A stretch of DNA of 34,797 nt from an uncultured Eubacteriales bacterium (lineage in GTDB: Bacteria; Bacillota_I; Bacilli_A; RF39; UBA660). The DNA lies in the NCBI GenBank assembly GCA_900320735.1, contig ONTJ01000010.1:1-34797 (forward strand), given 5' to 3'. The position numbers and the translations under genes are program-made. Positions within the stretch are counted from its first letter, which is position 1. Each line of letters opens with the position of its first letter. This document shows, in pieces, positions 25,323 through 32,340 of the stretch. The notes under the pieces are model-generated. The model ran no database searches and was not told where the DNA came from. It worked only from the letters and a program-made list of their open reading frames with translations.

Positions 25323-25550
25323 ATTTATTTTTACTTTTTTATTATCTTTTAAATAAGAACTTGCTTGAATAATAGTTCTAATTGAATTAGCTATTTTTCC
25401 ATCTTTACCTATAACTGATCCCATTTCTTCTTCACTAACGATAACTTCAATAATTATTTCATCATCATTTTCAAATTCTTTAACCGAAATAGAATCTGGA
25501 TCACTTACTAAAGATTTTATAATCATTTGTGTCAATTCAACTAACGACAT
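25308..25550 (-). CDS. khpA: KH-domain RNA-binding protein KhpA
   Basis: 80 aa, one KH domain with the GxxG loop VIGKDGKIANSIRTI. KhpA binds RNA, usually as a dimer with KhpB/Jag, and in streptococci affects cell elongation and division. It lies 2 nt after rpsP, the common arrangement; the usual later partners rimM, trmD and rplS are missing here. Transcribed with rpsP. Confidence 0.93.
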   Translation of the reverse strand: MSLVELTQMIIKSLVSDPDSISVKEFENDDEIIIEVIVSEEEMGSVIGKDGKIANSIRTIIQASSYLKDNKKVKINISSI

Positions 25551-25552
25551 TA

Positions 25553-25819
25553 TTAATTACCTCTTTTTTCTTCATGAAATTTAGTCATAATTCCTGATTT
25601 TGATAAAAGATTTCTAGCTGTATCTGTAGGTTGTGCACCCTTTTTTAACCAGTCTATTACTTTTTCATCGCTTAATTTAGTTTCACCATTCAATGGATTA
25701 TAATAACCAACTTGGTCAATTACTTTACCATCTCTAGCTGTTCTTGAATCAGCAACTACAACTCTATAAAATGGTTTACCTTTTGCACCCATTCTTTTTA
25801 ATCTTATCTTAACTGCCAT
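25553..25819 (-). CDS. rpsP: 30S ribosomal protein S16
   Basis: 88 aa, normal length. [26 protein letters not shown] and GYYNPL are diagnostic for bS16. AAGGAGGAAATATTT precedes the ATG. First gene of rpsP-khpA under a consensus promoter. Confidence 0.98.
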   Translation of the reverse strand: MAVKIRLKRMGAKGKPFYRVVVADSRTARDGKVIDQVGYYNPLNGETKLSDEKVIDWLKKGAQPTDTARNLLSKSGIMTKFHEEKRGN

Positions 25820-25849
25820 AAATATTTCCTCCTTAAAAATGCTATAGAT

Positions 25850-25878
25850 ATGATACTATTATTTTTTCCTTTTGTCAA
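25850..25878 (-). promoter_or_regulatory. rpsP-khpA promoter
   Basis: Consensus TTGACA (rc of 25873-25878), 17-nt spacer, TATCAT (rc of 25850-25855). The -35 forms the inner arm of the inverted repeat at 25873-25893. Confidence 0.88.
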
Positions 25879-25893
25879 CTATTTTTGTTGACA
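25873..25893. repeat. Inverted repeat over the rpsP -35
   Basis: TGTCAAC, 7-nt spacer, GTTGACA: a perfect 7-bp dyad with its left arm on the rpsP -35 element. It could be an operator or a chance consequence of two facing TTGACA sequences. Confidence 0.5.
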
Positions 25894-25897
25894 AAAA

Positions 25898-25921
25898 AAG
25901 ACCTTTATTCTAAAAAGTCTT
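25898..25921 (-). terminator. Probable intrinsic terminator of the CotE-like gene
   Basis: AAGAC pairs with GTCTT, with an inner TTTA/TAAA pairing, followed by T7 on the minus strand. The stem is imperfect. It contains the stop at 25905-25907. Confidence 0.6.
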
Positions 25922-26435
25922 CATTTACCTCTTCGTCTATTTGTTTTTGTACCTCATCATTTACCTCATCATCAAATATTTCCCATTTATCTTCATCATC
26001 CTCAACCATTATCTTAACTTTAGTATCACCTACAATTTCTATTCCAAGTTCCTTCTCAATATCAAAGTCTATATTATTTCCATTTATTTGAACATTAGAA
26101 CATGTTGGTTGTTTTAAAATTCTTACTATTATTTGAGAATCTTCAAAATCTACATTTAATTTTGTTTTTACGTTAATTAACTCATTATACTTAATTGTTT
26201 TATTTATTACGTTAGTTTTAGTATCATTGTCATATGAATACCAAATATTAATATCAAATGACCCATCAACTTTTACTTCTTCACCTTGAAGATAGCCTTT
26301 AAATTTATGATTTATAATCCAACATCCTAGAATATTAGAAGGTATCGTATCACTTTCAATATTATATTTATTTTTAAAATATTTTTTGCCTTTTCCTACA
26401 ACAGCTTTTGTAACAATTTCTTTGTAACTAGACAT
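25905..26435 (-). CDS. cotE: CotE-like outer spore coat morphogenetic protein
   Basis: 176 aa from the ATG at 26435 (MSSYKEIVTKAVVGKGKKYFK), with GAGGAG 8 nt upstream; a GTG 9 nt earlier is less likely. It matches Bacillus CotE along its length: YKEIVTKAVVGKGKK, SNILGCWIINHKFKG, FDINIWYSYDNDTKTNVI, ILKQPTCSNVQING, EIVGDTKVKIMVEDDEDKWE, and an acidic C-terminal tail. CotE organises the outer coat of endospores. No other sporulation gene except a YlbD relative is in the window, so spore formation is not shown. It follows the hypothetical gene at 26501. Confidence 0.88.
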   Translation of the reverse strand: MSSYKEIVTKAVVGKGKKYFKNKYNIESDTIPSNILGCWIINHKFKGYLQGEEVKVDGSFDINIWYSYDNDTKTNVINKTIKYNELINVKTKLNVDFEDSQIIVRILKQPTCSNVQINGNNIDFDIEKELGIEIVGDTKVKIMVEDDEDKWEIFDDEVNDEVQKQIDEEVNEDFLE

Positions 26436-26475
26436 TTTTATCACTCCTCTACTCTAATTTATGAAAAAAATAAAA

Positions 26476-26500
26476 AAAAGTGCCTACTTTTTGCACTTTT
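26476..26500 (-). terminator. Intrinsic terminator after the 26501 gene
   Basis: An 8-bp stem (AAAAGTGC with GCACTTTT), 9-nt loop and long T tract on the minus strand, directly after the stop at 26501-26503. Confidence 0.85.
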
Positions 26501-27169
26501 TTATCTTTTAAAAGGTAATTTTATTTTATTTGTATTATCTATGTTTATATTTTTAATCTTAACACTATAATTTGTTTTTTTATCATCAACAGAAGAATTA
26601 TTTAAATTATCAATTTTGTATGATATTTCTTTTATAAAATTTTTATTATCATCTTTTACTATTTTAACATCTATTTTCTTATTTAGATCTTTCTTAGACA
26701 AAACTTCACTACCATAGATGATATTATATGCATCATATGCCTTCATGCTTACAATATAAGTATTTTTTCTTTTACTTTTTATTTTTAAAATGCAGTCCTT
26801 CAATTTCTTATAATCTATATTAATCATATTGACTGATTTTCTTTTTTCAAACTCTATTCCATTATAAACATATGTAATATACTTTTTATTTTCTTTTATC
26901 CAATATTCATATATATTACTTTCTAATTTATTGTTTCGGTAATTATTTATAGTAATTTTCTTTATATTATCTGCCTTTCTAATATCCAACTCTATTTTTG
27001 AAGAATAACTTTGATTATCTAAAGTTAGTTGTATCATTGTATCATAATTTATCTTAGTGTCATGATCTATAACATCATTAATCAAATTATTAAAAGATAG
27101 TCTTCTATATATGAAATAAGATAATATAAAACATAAAACAATTATTAAAATATATATTATTTTCTTCAT
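26501..27169 (-). CDS. Membrane-anchored extracytoplasmic protein, unknown function
   Basis: 222 aa. One N-terminal helix (KKIIYILIIVLCFILSYFIY) without a lipobox, then an extracytoplasmic domain rich in short beta strands (MIQLTLDNQSYSSKIELDIRK, YITYVYNGIEFEKRKSV, NTYIVSMKAYDAYNIIYG, KEISYKIDNL). The spacing is like that of LolA/LppX-type beta folds, but I cannot assign a family. The ATG at 27169 has AGGAG 7-8 nt upstream; the TTG before it is rejected. It lies 20 nt after frr and is probably cotranscribed with it. Confidence 0.78.
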   Translation of the reverse strand: MKKIIYILIIVLCFILSYFIYRRLSFNNLINDVIDHDTKINYDTMIQLTLDNQSYSSKIELDIRKADNIKKITINNYRNNKLESNIYEYWIKENKKYITYVYNGIEFEKRKSVNMINIDYKKLKDCILKIKSKRKNTYIVSMKAYDAYNIIYGSEVLSKKDLNKKIDVKIVKDDNKNFIKEISYKIDNLNNSSVDDKKTNYSVKIKNINIDNTNKIKLPFKR

Positions 27170-27189
27170 CAATATCTCCTGAAAATTAA

Positions 27190-27732
27190 CTATATTGTCA
27201 TTAATTCTTCTTCTTTTTCTTTTGTTTTTTCGTCGACAATTTTGTTATATTTATTTATTAATTCTTGAACCTCATTCATAGCATATTTTTCTTCATCATC
27301 ATTTAATTCTAATTTTTTAATTTCATTATTAGAGTCTTGTCTGACATTTCTAAGAGCTATTTTTGCTTCTTCACACATCGCCTTTGATTGCTTTACAAGT
27401 TCTCTTCTTCTATCTTCAGTAAGCTCTGGTATTGTTATAAATATTAATTCACCATTATTATTTGGTGTCAATCCCAAATCTGCTTCATAAATTGCCTTTT
27501 CTATATCACTTAAACATGATTTATCAAATGCCTTTATTTGTAATTTTCTTGCCTCTGGAACTGAAATTGTAGCAAGTGAATTAAGTGGTGTAGGTGTTCC
27601 ATAATAATTAACTCTTACTCCATCAAGTATTGCAGGATTTGCTCTACCTGCTCTTATAGTTGTAAATCTAATTTCCAAGTTTTCTATTACCTTGTTCATT
27701 CTTTCTTCAGTTTCTAATAAAATATTGTCCAT
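27190..27732 (-). CDS. frr: Ribosome recycling factor
   Basis: 180 aa. With EF-G it splits post-termination ribosomes. LEIRFTTIRAGRANPAILDGVRVNYYGTPTPLNSLATISVPEARKL and TEDRRRELVKQSK are diagnostic. GAGAGGATG precedes the ATG. It follows tsf, but pyrH, which usually lies between them, is absent. It has its own promoter. Confidence 0.97.
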   Translation of the reverse strand: MDNILLETEERMNKVIENLEIRFTTIRAGRANPAILDGVRVNYYGTPTPLNSLATISVPEARKLQIKAFDKSCLSDIEKAIYEADLGLTPNNNGELIFITIPELTEDRRRELVKQSKAMCEEAKIALRNVRQDSNNEIKKLELNDDEEKYAMNEVQELINKYNKIVDEKTKEKEEELMTI

Positions 27733-27756
27733 AATATCATCCTCTCATTCAATAAC

Positions 27757-27785
27757 ATTTTACTACATAACTAATATAATTTCAA
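27757..27785 (-). promoter_or_regulatory. frr promoter
   Basis: TTGAAA (rc of 27780-27785), 17-nt spacer, TAAAAT (rc of 27757-27762). It lies directly after the tsf terminator. Confidence 0.72.
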
Positions 27786-27793
27786 TTAAAAAA

Positions 27794-27811
27794 AGAGAAA
27801 TTTCTTTCTCT
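27794..27811 (-). terminator. Intrinsic terminator of rpsB-tsf
   Basis: A 7-bp stem (AGAGAAA with TTTCTCT), 4-nt loop and T7 tail on the minus strand. It touches the tsf stop at 27811-27813. Confidence 0.8.
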
Positions 27812-28680
27812 TATCCGTTTATTTGACTCATAACTTCTTCAACAAAGTTTTCTTCTTTTTTCTCAATTCCTTCTCCAACTTCGAATCTAACCATATTTAT
27901 TATAGTTCCGCCATTATTTTGAACGAATTTTCCTACTGTTAGATCAGGATCTTTTACGAATTCTTGTTCTTCTAAGCATATTTCTTTGTAGTATTTATTA
28001 ATTCTACCTTGAACCATTTTTTCAGCTATTTCAGCTGGTTTTCCCTCATTCATAGCTTGTTCTTTCAATACACTCATTTCTTTTTCTATTTCTTCTGCTT
28101 TAACATCTTCTCTTCTTATATAAGAAGGTCTCATAGCAGCAGAATGCATAGCAACATCTTTAGCAACTTCTTCAGAAGCACCTTCAATTAAAGTTAATAC
28201 AGATATTTTACCACCCATATGAATATAACTACCAAAATTTTGTGTAGATGTTTTAGTAAGTCTTTCAAATCTTCTAAAACTTATCTTTTCACCTATTGTT
28301 GCAGTCATATTTACTAATATATCATTAAGTGTACCTTCATCAGTTGAAAGAGCTAATGCTTCTTCCATAGTCTTAACATCATTATTTACAATTAATTTAG
28401 CAATTTTATCTACTAAATTAACAAATTTCTCATTTTTTGCAACGAAGTCAGTTTCGCAGTTTACTTCAACAACGCAAGCACAATCGCCATCAATTAATAT
28501 AGTACTTAATCCTTCTGCAGCTATTCTTGCTTGTTTTTTTGCTGCCTTACTTATACCTTTTTCTCTTAGGTAATCCATTGCTTTATCTAAATCACCATCA
28601 TTTGCTTCTAATGCTTTTTTACAATCCATTAAACCAGCACCTGACATGTCTCTTAATTCTTTAATTAAACTTGTATTCAT
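27811..28680 (-). CDS. tsf: Translation elongation factor Ts
   Basis: 289 aa. Nucleotide exchange factor for EF-Tu. MNTSLIKELRDMSGAGLMDCKKALEAN with the UBA-like N-terminal domain, CVVEVNCETDFVAKN, and MHSAAMRPSYIRREDV are diagnostic. CCGGAGGTG precedes the ATG. It lies 16 nt after rpsB and ends in its own terminator. Confidence 0.97.
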   Translation of the reverse strand: MNTSLIKELRDMSGAGLMDCKKALEANDGDLDKAMDYLREKGISKAAKKQARIAAEGLSTILIDGDCACVVEVNCETDFVAKNEKFVNLVDKIAKLIVNNDVKTMEEALALSTDEGTLNDILVNMTATIGEKISFRRFERLTKTSTQNFGSYIHMGGKISVLTLIEGASEEVAKDVAMHSAAMRPSYIRREDVKAEEIEKEMSVLKEQAMNEGKPAEIAEKMVQGRINKYYKEICLEEQEFVKDPDLTVGKFVQNNGGTIINMVRFEVGEGIEKKEENFVEEVMSQING

Positions 28681-28696
28681 ATATCACACCTCCGGT

Positions 28697-29653
28697 TTAT
28701 TTATTTAAAACTTCTAAAAGTTCTGCTTTTTTAAGTTTACTATAACCTTCAATACCTTTTTCTTTAGCTAATTCTTTTAATTCAGCTACTGTTTTTTTAG
28801 ATAAATCTTCTACTTCGGCTTTGACTTCTTCTTTATCTTCTTTTACAGTTTCTTTTTTAGCTTTTACTTCTTTTTTAGGTTCTTTAACTTCTTCTGTTTT
28901 TACAGTTTTTTTAGTTTCTTTATTAGAATCTTTTTTATTTTTATCTTCATCAGTTAAGAAATCAACTATTTCTCTATCTGTTCCTTCATTAATAGCGTTA
29001 GCAAGTACTCCTAAAATTATTTTAACACTTCTTACAGCATCATCGTTAGCAGGAATTACATAATCTACTAAATCTGGATCACAGTTTGTATCAACTATAC
29101 CAAAAACTGGTATACCAAGTTTTCTAGCTTCTTTAATAGCTATATATTCTTTCTTAGGATCAGTAATAATCATTGCATCTGGTAATTTTTTCATATTTCT
29201 AATTCCGCAGAAATAAGAATTTAATTTGTCATACTCTTTTTTGATTTTTATAACTTCTTTTTTAGGACGTAACTCAAGAGTACCATTTGCTTCCATTTTT
29301 TCAACTTGATCTAAAAATCCTATTCTTCTTTTAATTGTTCTAAAATTTGTAAGAGTTCCTCCAAGCCATCTTTCAGTTACATAATAACTATCACTTCTTA
29401 TTGCTTCTTCAGCTGAAGCCTCTTGTGCTTGTTTTTTTGTTCCTACAAATATTACCTTACCACCATTATCTGTGATTTCCTTTAAAGCATCATATGCTTC
29501 TTCAATTTTTTTAACTGTTTTTTGTAAATCTATTATATAGATTCCTTCTCTTGCTGTGAAAATATATTCCTTCATTTTTGGATTCCATCTTTTAGTTTGG
29601 TGACCAAAGTGTACTCCAGCTTCTAATAAATAACCCATTGAAACTACTGCCAT
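28697..29653 (-). CDS. rpsB: 30S ribosomal protein S2 with C-terminal Rho-N/SAP-like extension
   Basis: 318 aa; ordinary S2 is about 230-260. The core (to about 232) has [83 protein letters not shown]. Then comes a Lys/Glu-rich linker (about 233-283) and a final 35-residue helix-extended-helix unit, with [19 protein letters not shown] and [12 protein letters not shown], matching the Rho N-terminal/SAP pattern that binds nucleic acid. AAGGAGG precedes the ATG. First gene of rpsB-tsf, with a structured leader upstream. Confidence 0.96.
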   Translation of the reverse strand: MAVVSMGYLLEAGVHFGHQTKRWNPKMKEYIFTAREGIYIIDLQKTVKKIEEAYDALKEITDNGGKVIFVGTKKQAQEASAEEAIRSDSYYVTERWLGGTLTNFRTIKRRIGFLDQVEKMEANGTLELRPKKEVIKIKKEYDKLNSYFCGIRNMKKLPDAMIITDPKKEYIAIKEARKLGIPVFGIVDTNCDPDLVDYVIPANDDAVRSVKIILGVLANAINEGTDREIVDFLTDEDKNKKDSNKETKKTVKTEEVKEPKKEVKAKKETVKEDKEEVKAEVEDLSKKTVAELKELAKEKGIEGYSKLKKAELLEVLNK

Positions 29654-29681
29654 TTATTCATTCCTCCTTTTGTTTGTCTTT

Positions 29682-29740
29682 CAGATATCTCATATTTACT
29701 CTCCACCCGTAAGGGCACATGGTTTGTAAATCAATATCTG
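29682..29740 (-). ncRNA. Structured 5' leader of rpsB, candidate S2 autoregulatory element
   Basis: On the minus strand the transcript can fold into a long interrupted stem. CAGATAT (rc of 29734-29740) pairs with ATATCTG (rc of 29682-29688). TTTAC (rc of 29726-29730) pairs with GTAAA (rc of 29695-29699). CCA and CCC pair with GGG and TGG around a TTAC loop, with a TGTG bulge (29703-29722). It lies between the promoter and AAGGAGG. Ribosomal protein S2 is known to repress its own operon through a leader in E. coli; whether this structure does so is inference. Confidence 0.65.
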
Positions 29741-29762
29741 TGTTTTTTTCAAAGCCAAATGT

Positions 29763-29791
29763 ATTATAACATAAGAAAAAACTTAAGTAAA
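29763..29791 (-). promoter_or_regulatory. rpsB-tsf promoter
   Basis: TTTACT (rc of 29786-29791), 17-nt spacer, TGT-TATAAT extended -10 (rc of 29763-29768). It yields a leader of about 100 nt before rpsB. Confidence 0.85.
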
Positions 29792-29797
29792 TACATT

Positions 29798-31963
29798 TTA
29801 TAAAGTAATTGGATTAATATCTATACTAATATCTATCTTCCTATTATCTTTTTCTAATTTCATTACATCTGTTAATATTTCTTTTATTCTATCTTTATCT
29901 CTATATTTAATCATTATCTGGAAATAATAAATATTATTAATTTTTAAAATATTAGTTGGTGATGGTCCTAAGGCTATCATTTCCTTAGATAAATTAGGCT
30001 TAATGTAATTATATATTTTTTGTGATTCAGCTTTCACATCATTATAATCTTTACTTCCTATTTTTATAAGTGATATAAAATAATATGGAGGGTAACTTAA
30101 TTTTTTTCTTATCTTCATTTCTTTATTATAAAATCCAATATAATCATGATTTTTAGCAAGTAAAATACTATAATTATCTGGATTAAATGTTTGTATAATT
30201 ACTTTCCCTTCAATATTTGATCTCCCCGCTCTACCTGAAACTTGAGATAGCATATGATAAGTGTGTTCATTACTTCTAAAATCTGGAATATTAAGTAGAG
30301 TATCCGCATTTATTATGCCTACTAAGCTAACAAGAGGAAAATCAAGCCCCTTTGCTATCATTTGGGTACCAACTAAAATATCATATTCATGGTTCATAAA
30401 AGAATTAATTATTTTATCGTGTGAACCTTTCTTACTTGTAGTATCTATATCCATTCTGATAACTCTCGCATCAAATAATTTATTTAATTCTTCCTCTATT
30501 TTTTCAGTACCTAATCCAAAATTTTTAAGTCCATCACTCTTACAATATGGACATATTTTTAATACTTTTTGGGCATATCCGCAATAGTGGCATCTATTCA
30601 AATCACTGTTTTTATGATAAGTGAGTGTTATATCACAATTAGGGCATTTAATAACACTACCACAATTACTACACATTTGATATGAAGAATAACCTCTTTT
30701 ATTTAAAAATAATATTATTTGCTCATTTCTGGCTAATGCTTCTTTTATATTTTCAACTAATAGATCTGAAAAAATTGTATTACCTTTTTTTATTTGATAT
30801 TTCATATCAACAATCTCAACATTTGGTAAGCTTGCATTGTTTGCTCTCTTTGCAAGAGAAACTAACTCATAATATCCTTTATCAGCTCTAGCATAGCTTT
30901 CTATAGTGGGTGTTGCACTTCCTAATATCACTTTTGCATTATGATATTTAGCTCTTTTTATTGCTACATCTATAGCATTATATTTAGGATTATGCTCTTG
31001 CTTATATGACGATGATTGCTCCTCATCAATTATAATAATACCTATATTTGAAAGAGGGGCAAATATAGCACTTCTTGCACCTATTACTATAGAAACTTCC
31101 CCTCTTTTTATTTTTCTATATTCATCATATTTTTCACTATCAGAAAGACCACTATGCAAAACTGCTATTTTTGATGAAAAATGTTTTTGAAACCTACTTA
31201 TTATTTGAGGAGTTAAACTTATTTCAGGTACAAGTACAATTGCAGATTTATTATTATCCAATTGTTCTTTTATTAAATGCATATATATTTCAGTTTTACC
31301 AGAGCCTGTTATCCCATGTAATAATATGACATCTTTATTACTGTTTTTTATTTTAACGAATGCACTTTGTTGATATTCATTTAATTTGAGTAAAGGCTCA
31401 CACATACCACCACTATTTATTCTATACTTTTCCTCTTTTATTATTTCAACAATATTTTTATCAACTAGTGATCTTACTAAAGAAGAATTATATTTCTTTT
31501 TAAGTGACATATCATTTTTTAGTAGTTCCTGCACAATTTCTACCTGTTTTTTTGCTTTTGAATTATTAATGAATTCATAGGCTAACTGAGTATTTTTAAT
31601 TTTTATATAATCAACATATTTTTCTTTTATATTGTTTTTATATTTAGCTTTATACCCATTTGGAAGCATTGCTTGATATATTGATATTAAATTGCAAAAC
31701 AATTCTTCCTTCATACATTTACCCAAATCTAAAAGTTCTTCATTCAATATAGGACTATCATCTACTACTGATATTATTTCCTTCAAATCATAATCAGAAG
31801 AACCTTTTATTTGCATTATAAATCCTTCCAAAATTTTATTTCCAAAAGGTATAAGTACTCTCTTTCCTAATTGAATATCTTTTTCTAAAATATGAGGAAC
31901 TACATAATCAAATGTTTTTTCAATTTTTCCCATAGATATCTCAACAAGAACACTAACTATCAT
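29798..31963 (-). CDS. priA: Primosomal protein N' (replication restart helicase PriA)
   Basis: 721 aa. DEXH helicase that reloads the replisome at stalled forks. N-terminal DNA-binding domain (FDYVVPHILEKDIQLGKRVLIPFG); Walker A GITGSGKT (217-224); Walker B IIIIDEEQ (313-316); a zinc-binding region with CSNC, CPNC, CHYC and CPYC; and the helicase motifs GLGTEKIEEEL, MIAKGLDFPLV and SGRAGR. The Walker B motif ends in Gln instead of the usual His of DEEH. AAAAGGAGGAATTATT precedes the ATG. Single gene with no coaBC, def or fmt next to it. Confidence 0.96.
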   Translation of the reverse strand: MIVSVLVEISMGKIEKTFDYVVPHILEKDIQLGKRVLIPFGNKILEGFIMQIKGSSDYDLKEIISVVDDSPILNEELLDLGKCMKEELFCNLISIYQAMLPNGYKAKYKNNIKEKYVDYIKIKNTQLAYEFINNSKAKKQVEIVQELLKNDMSLKKKYNSSLVRSLVDKNIVEIIKEEKYRINSGGMCEPLLKLNEYQQSAFVKIKNSNKDVILLHGITGSGKTEIYMHLIKEQLDNNKSAIVLVPEISLTPQIISRFQKHFSSKIAVLHSGLSDSEKYDEYRKIKRGEVSIVIGARSAIFAPLSNIGIIIIDEEQSSSYKQEHNPKYNAIDVAIKRAKYHNAKVILGSATPTIESYARADKGYYELVSLAKRANNASLPNVEIVDMKYQIKKGNTIFSDLLVENIKEALARNEQIILFLNKRGYSSYQMCSNCGSVIKCPNCDITLTYHKNSDLNRCHYCGYAQKVLKICPYCKSDGLKNFGLGTEKIEEELNKLFDARVIRMDIDTTSKKGSHDKIINSFMNHEYDILVGTQMIAKGLDFPLVSLVGIINADTLLNIPDFRSNEHTYHMLSQVSGRAGRSNIEGKVIIQTFNPDNYSILLAKNHDYIGFYNKEMKIRKKLSYPPYYFISLIKIGSKDYNDVKAESQKIYNYIKPNLSKEMIALGPSPTNILKINNIYYFQIMIKYRDKDRIKEILTDVMKLEKDNRKIDISIDINPITL

Positions 31964-31994
31964 AATAATTCCTCCTTTTATATTATTTTAACAT

Positions 31995-32023
31995 AAAAAA
32001 AGATAATTATAATTATCTTTTTT
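31995..32023 (-). terminator. Intrinsic terminator of the small membrane gene
   Basis: AAAAAAGATAATT repeats as its reverse complement around a short loop, a perfect palindrome with a T run on either strand. It includes the stop at 32022-32024. Confidence 0.8.
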
Positions 32024-32258
32024 ATGCATATAATCTAGCCACAAGAATTGCACCTAATATTGAATTAAGTATTGATAATACTAAACCAACAATGCTTAAT
32101 ACTAAACCAGCTGTTGTATTTTTTTCAGCTTTATTTTTAATATTTAATACTATTCCAATTATTCCTAATATCCATCCAGAGATAGCTATTAAAAGACCGC
32201 ATGGTATAGATAAAATTCCAAGCACTAAACCAGCTGAATATGTTTCTTTCTTTTCCAT
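32022..32258 (-). CDS. Small DUF4190-like membrane protein
   Basis: 78 aa. Two hydrophobic segments (SAGLVLGILSIPCGLLIAISGWILGIIGIVL and TTAGLVLSIVGLVLSILNSILGAILVARL) separated by a Lys/Asn loop, each starting with an AGLVLGI/AGLVLSI motif as in DUF4190 proteins. Function unknown. AGGAGG precedes the ATG. Own promoter and terminator. Confidence 0.82.
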   Translation of the reverse strand: MEKKETYSAGLVLGILSIPCGLLIAISGWILGIIGIVLNIKNKAEKNTTAGLVLSIVGLVLSILNSILGAILVARLYA

Positions 32259-32280
32259 TTTTACCTCCTATTACAATACA

Positions 32281-32309
32281 AGTATATAACATTTTATAAT
32301 TATAATCAA
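32281..32309 (-). promoter_or_regulatory. Promoter of the DUF4190-like gene
   Basis: TTGATT (rc of 32304-32309), 17-nt spacer, TATACT (rc of 32281-32286). Confidence 0.72.
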
Positions 32310-32319
32310 TAAAAAAGAT

Positions 32320-32340
32320 AAAAGTTATTAATTAACTTTT
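32320..32340 (-). terminator. Probable terminator of the large surface-protein gene
   Basis: An 8-bp stem (AAAAGTTA with TAACTTTT), 5-nt loop and interrupted T tract (TTTTATCTTTTTT) on the minus strand. It includes the stop at 32328-32330. Confidence 0.65.

Noticed and set aside
25885-26091. A Ser-rich plus-strand frame
   Set aside because: It is the antisense of the acidic tail of the CotE-like protein; poly-Ser arises from its Asp/Glu codons.
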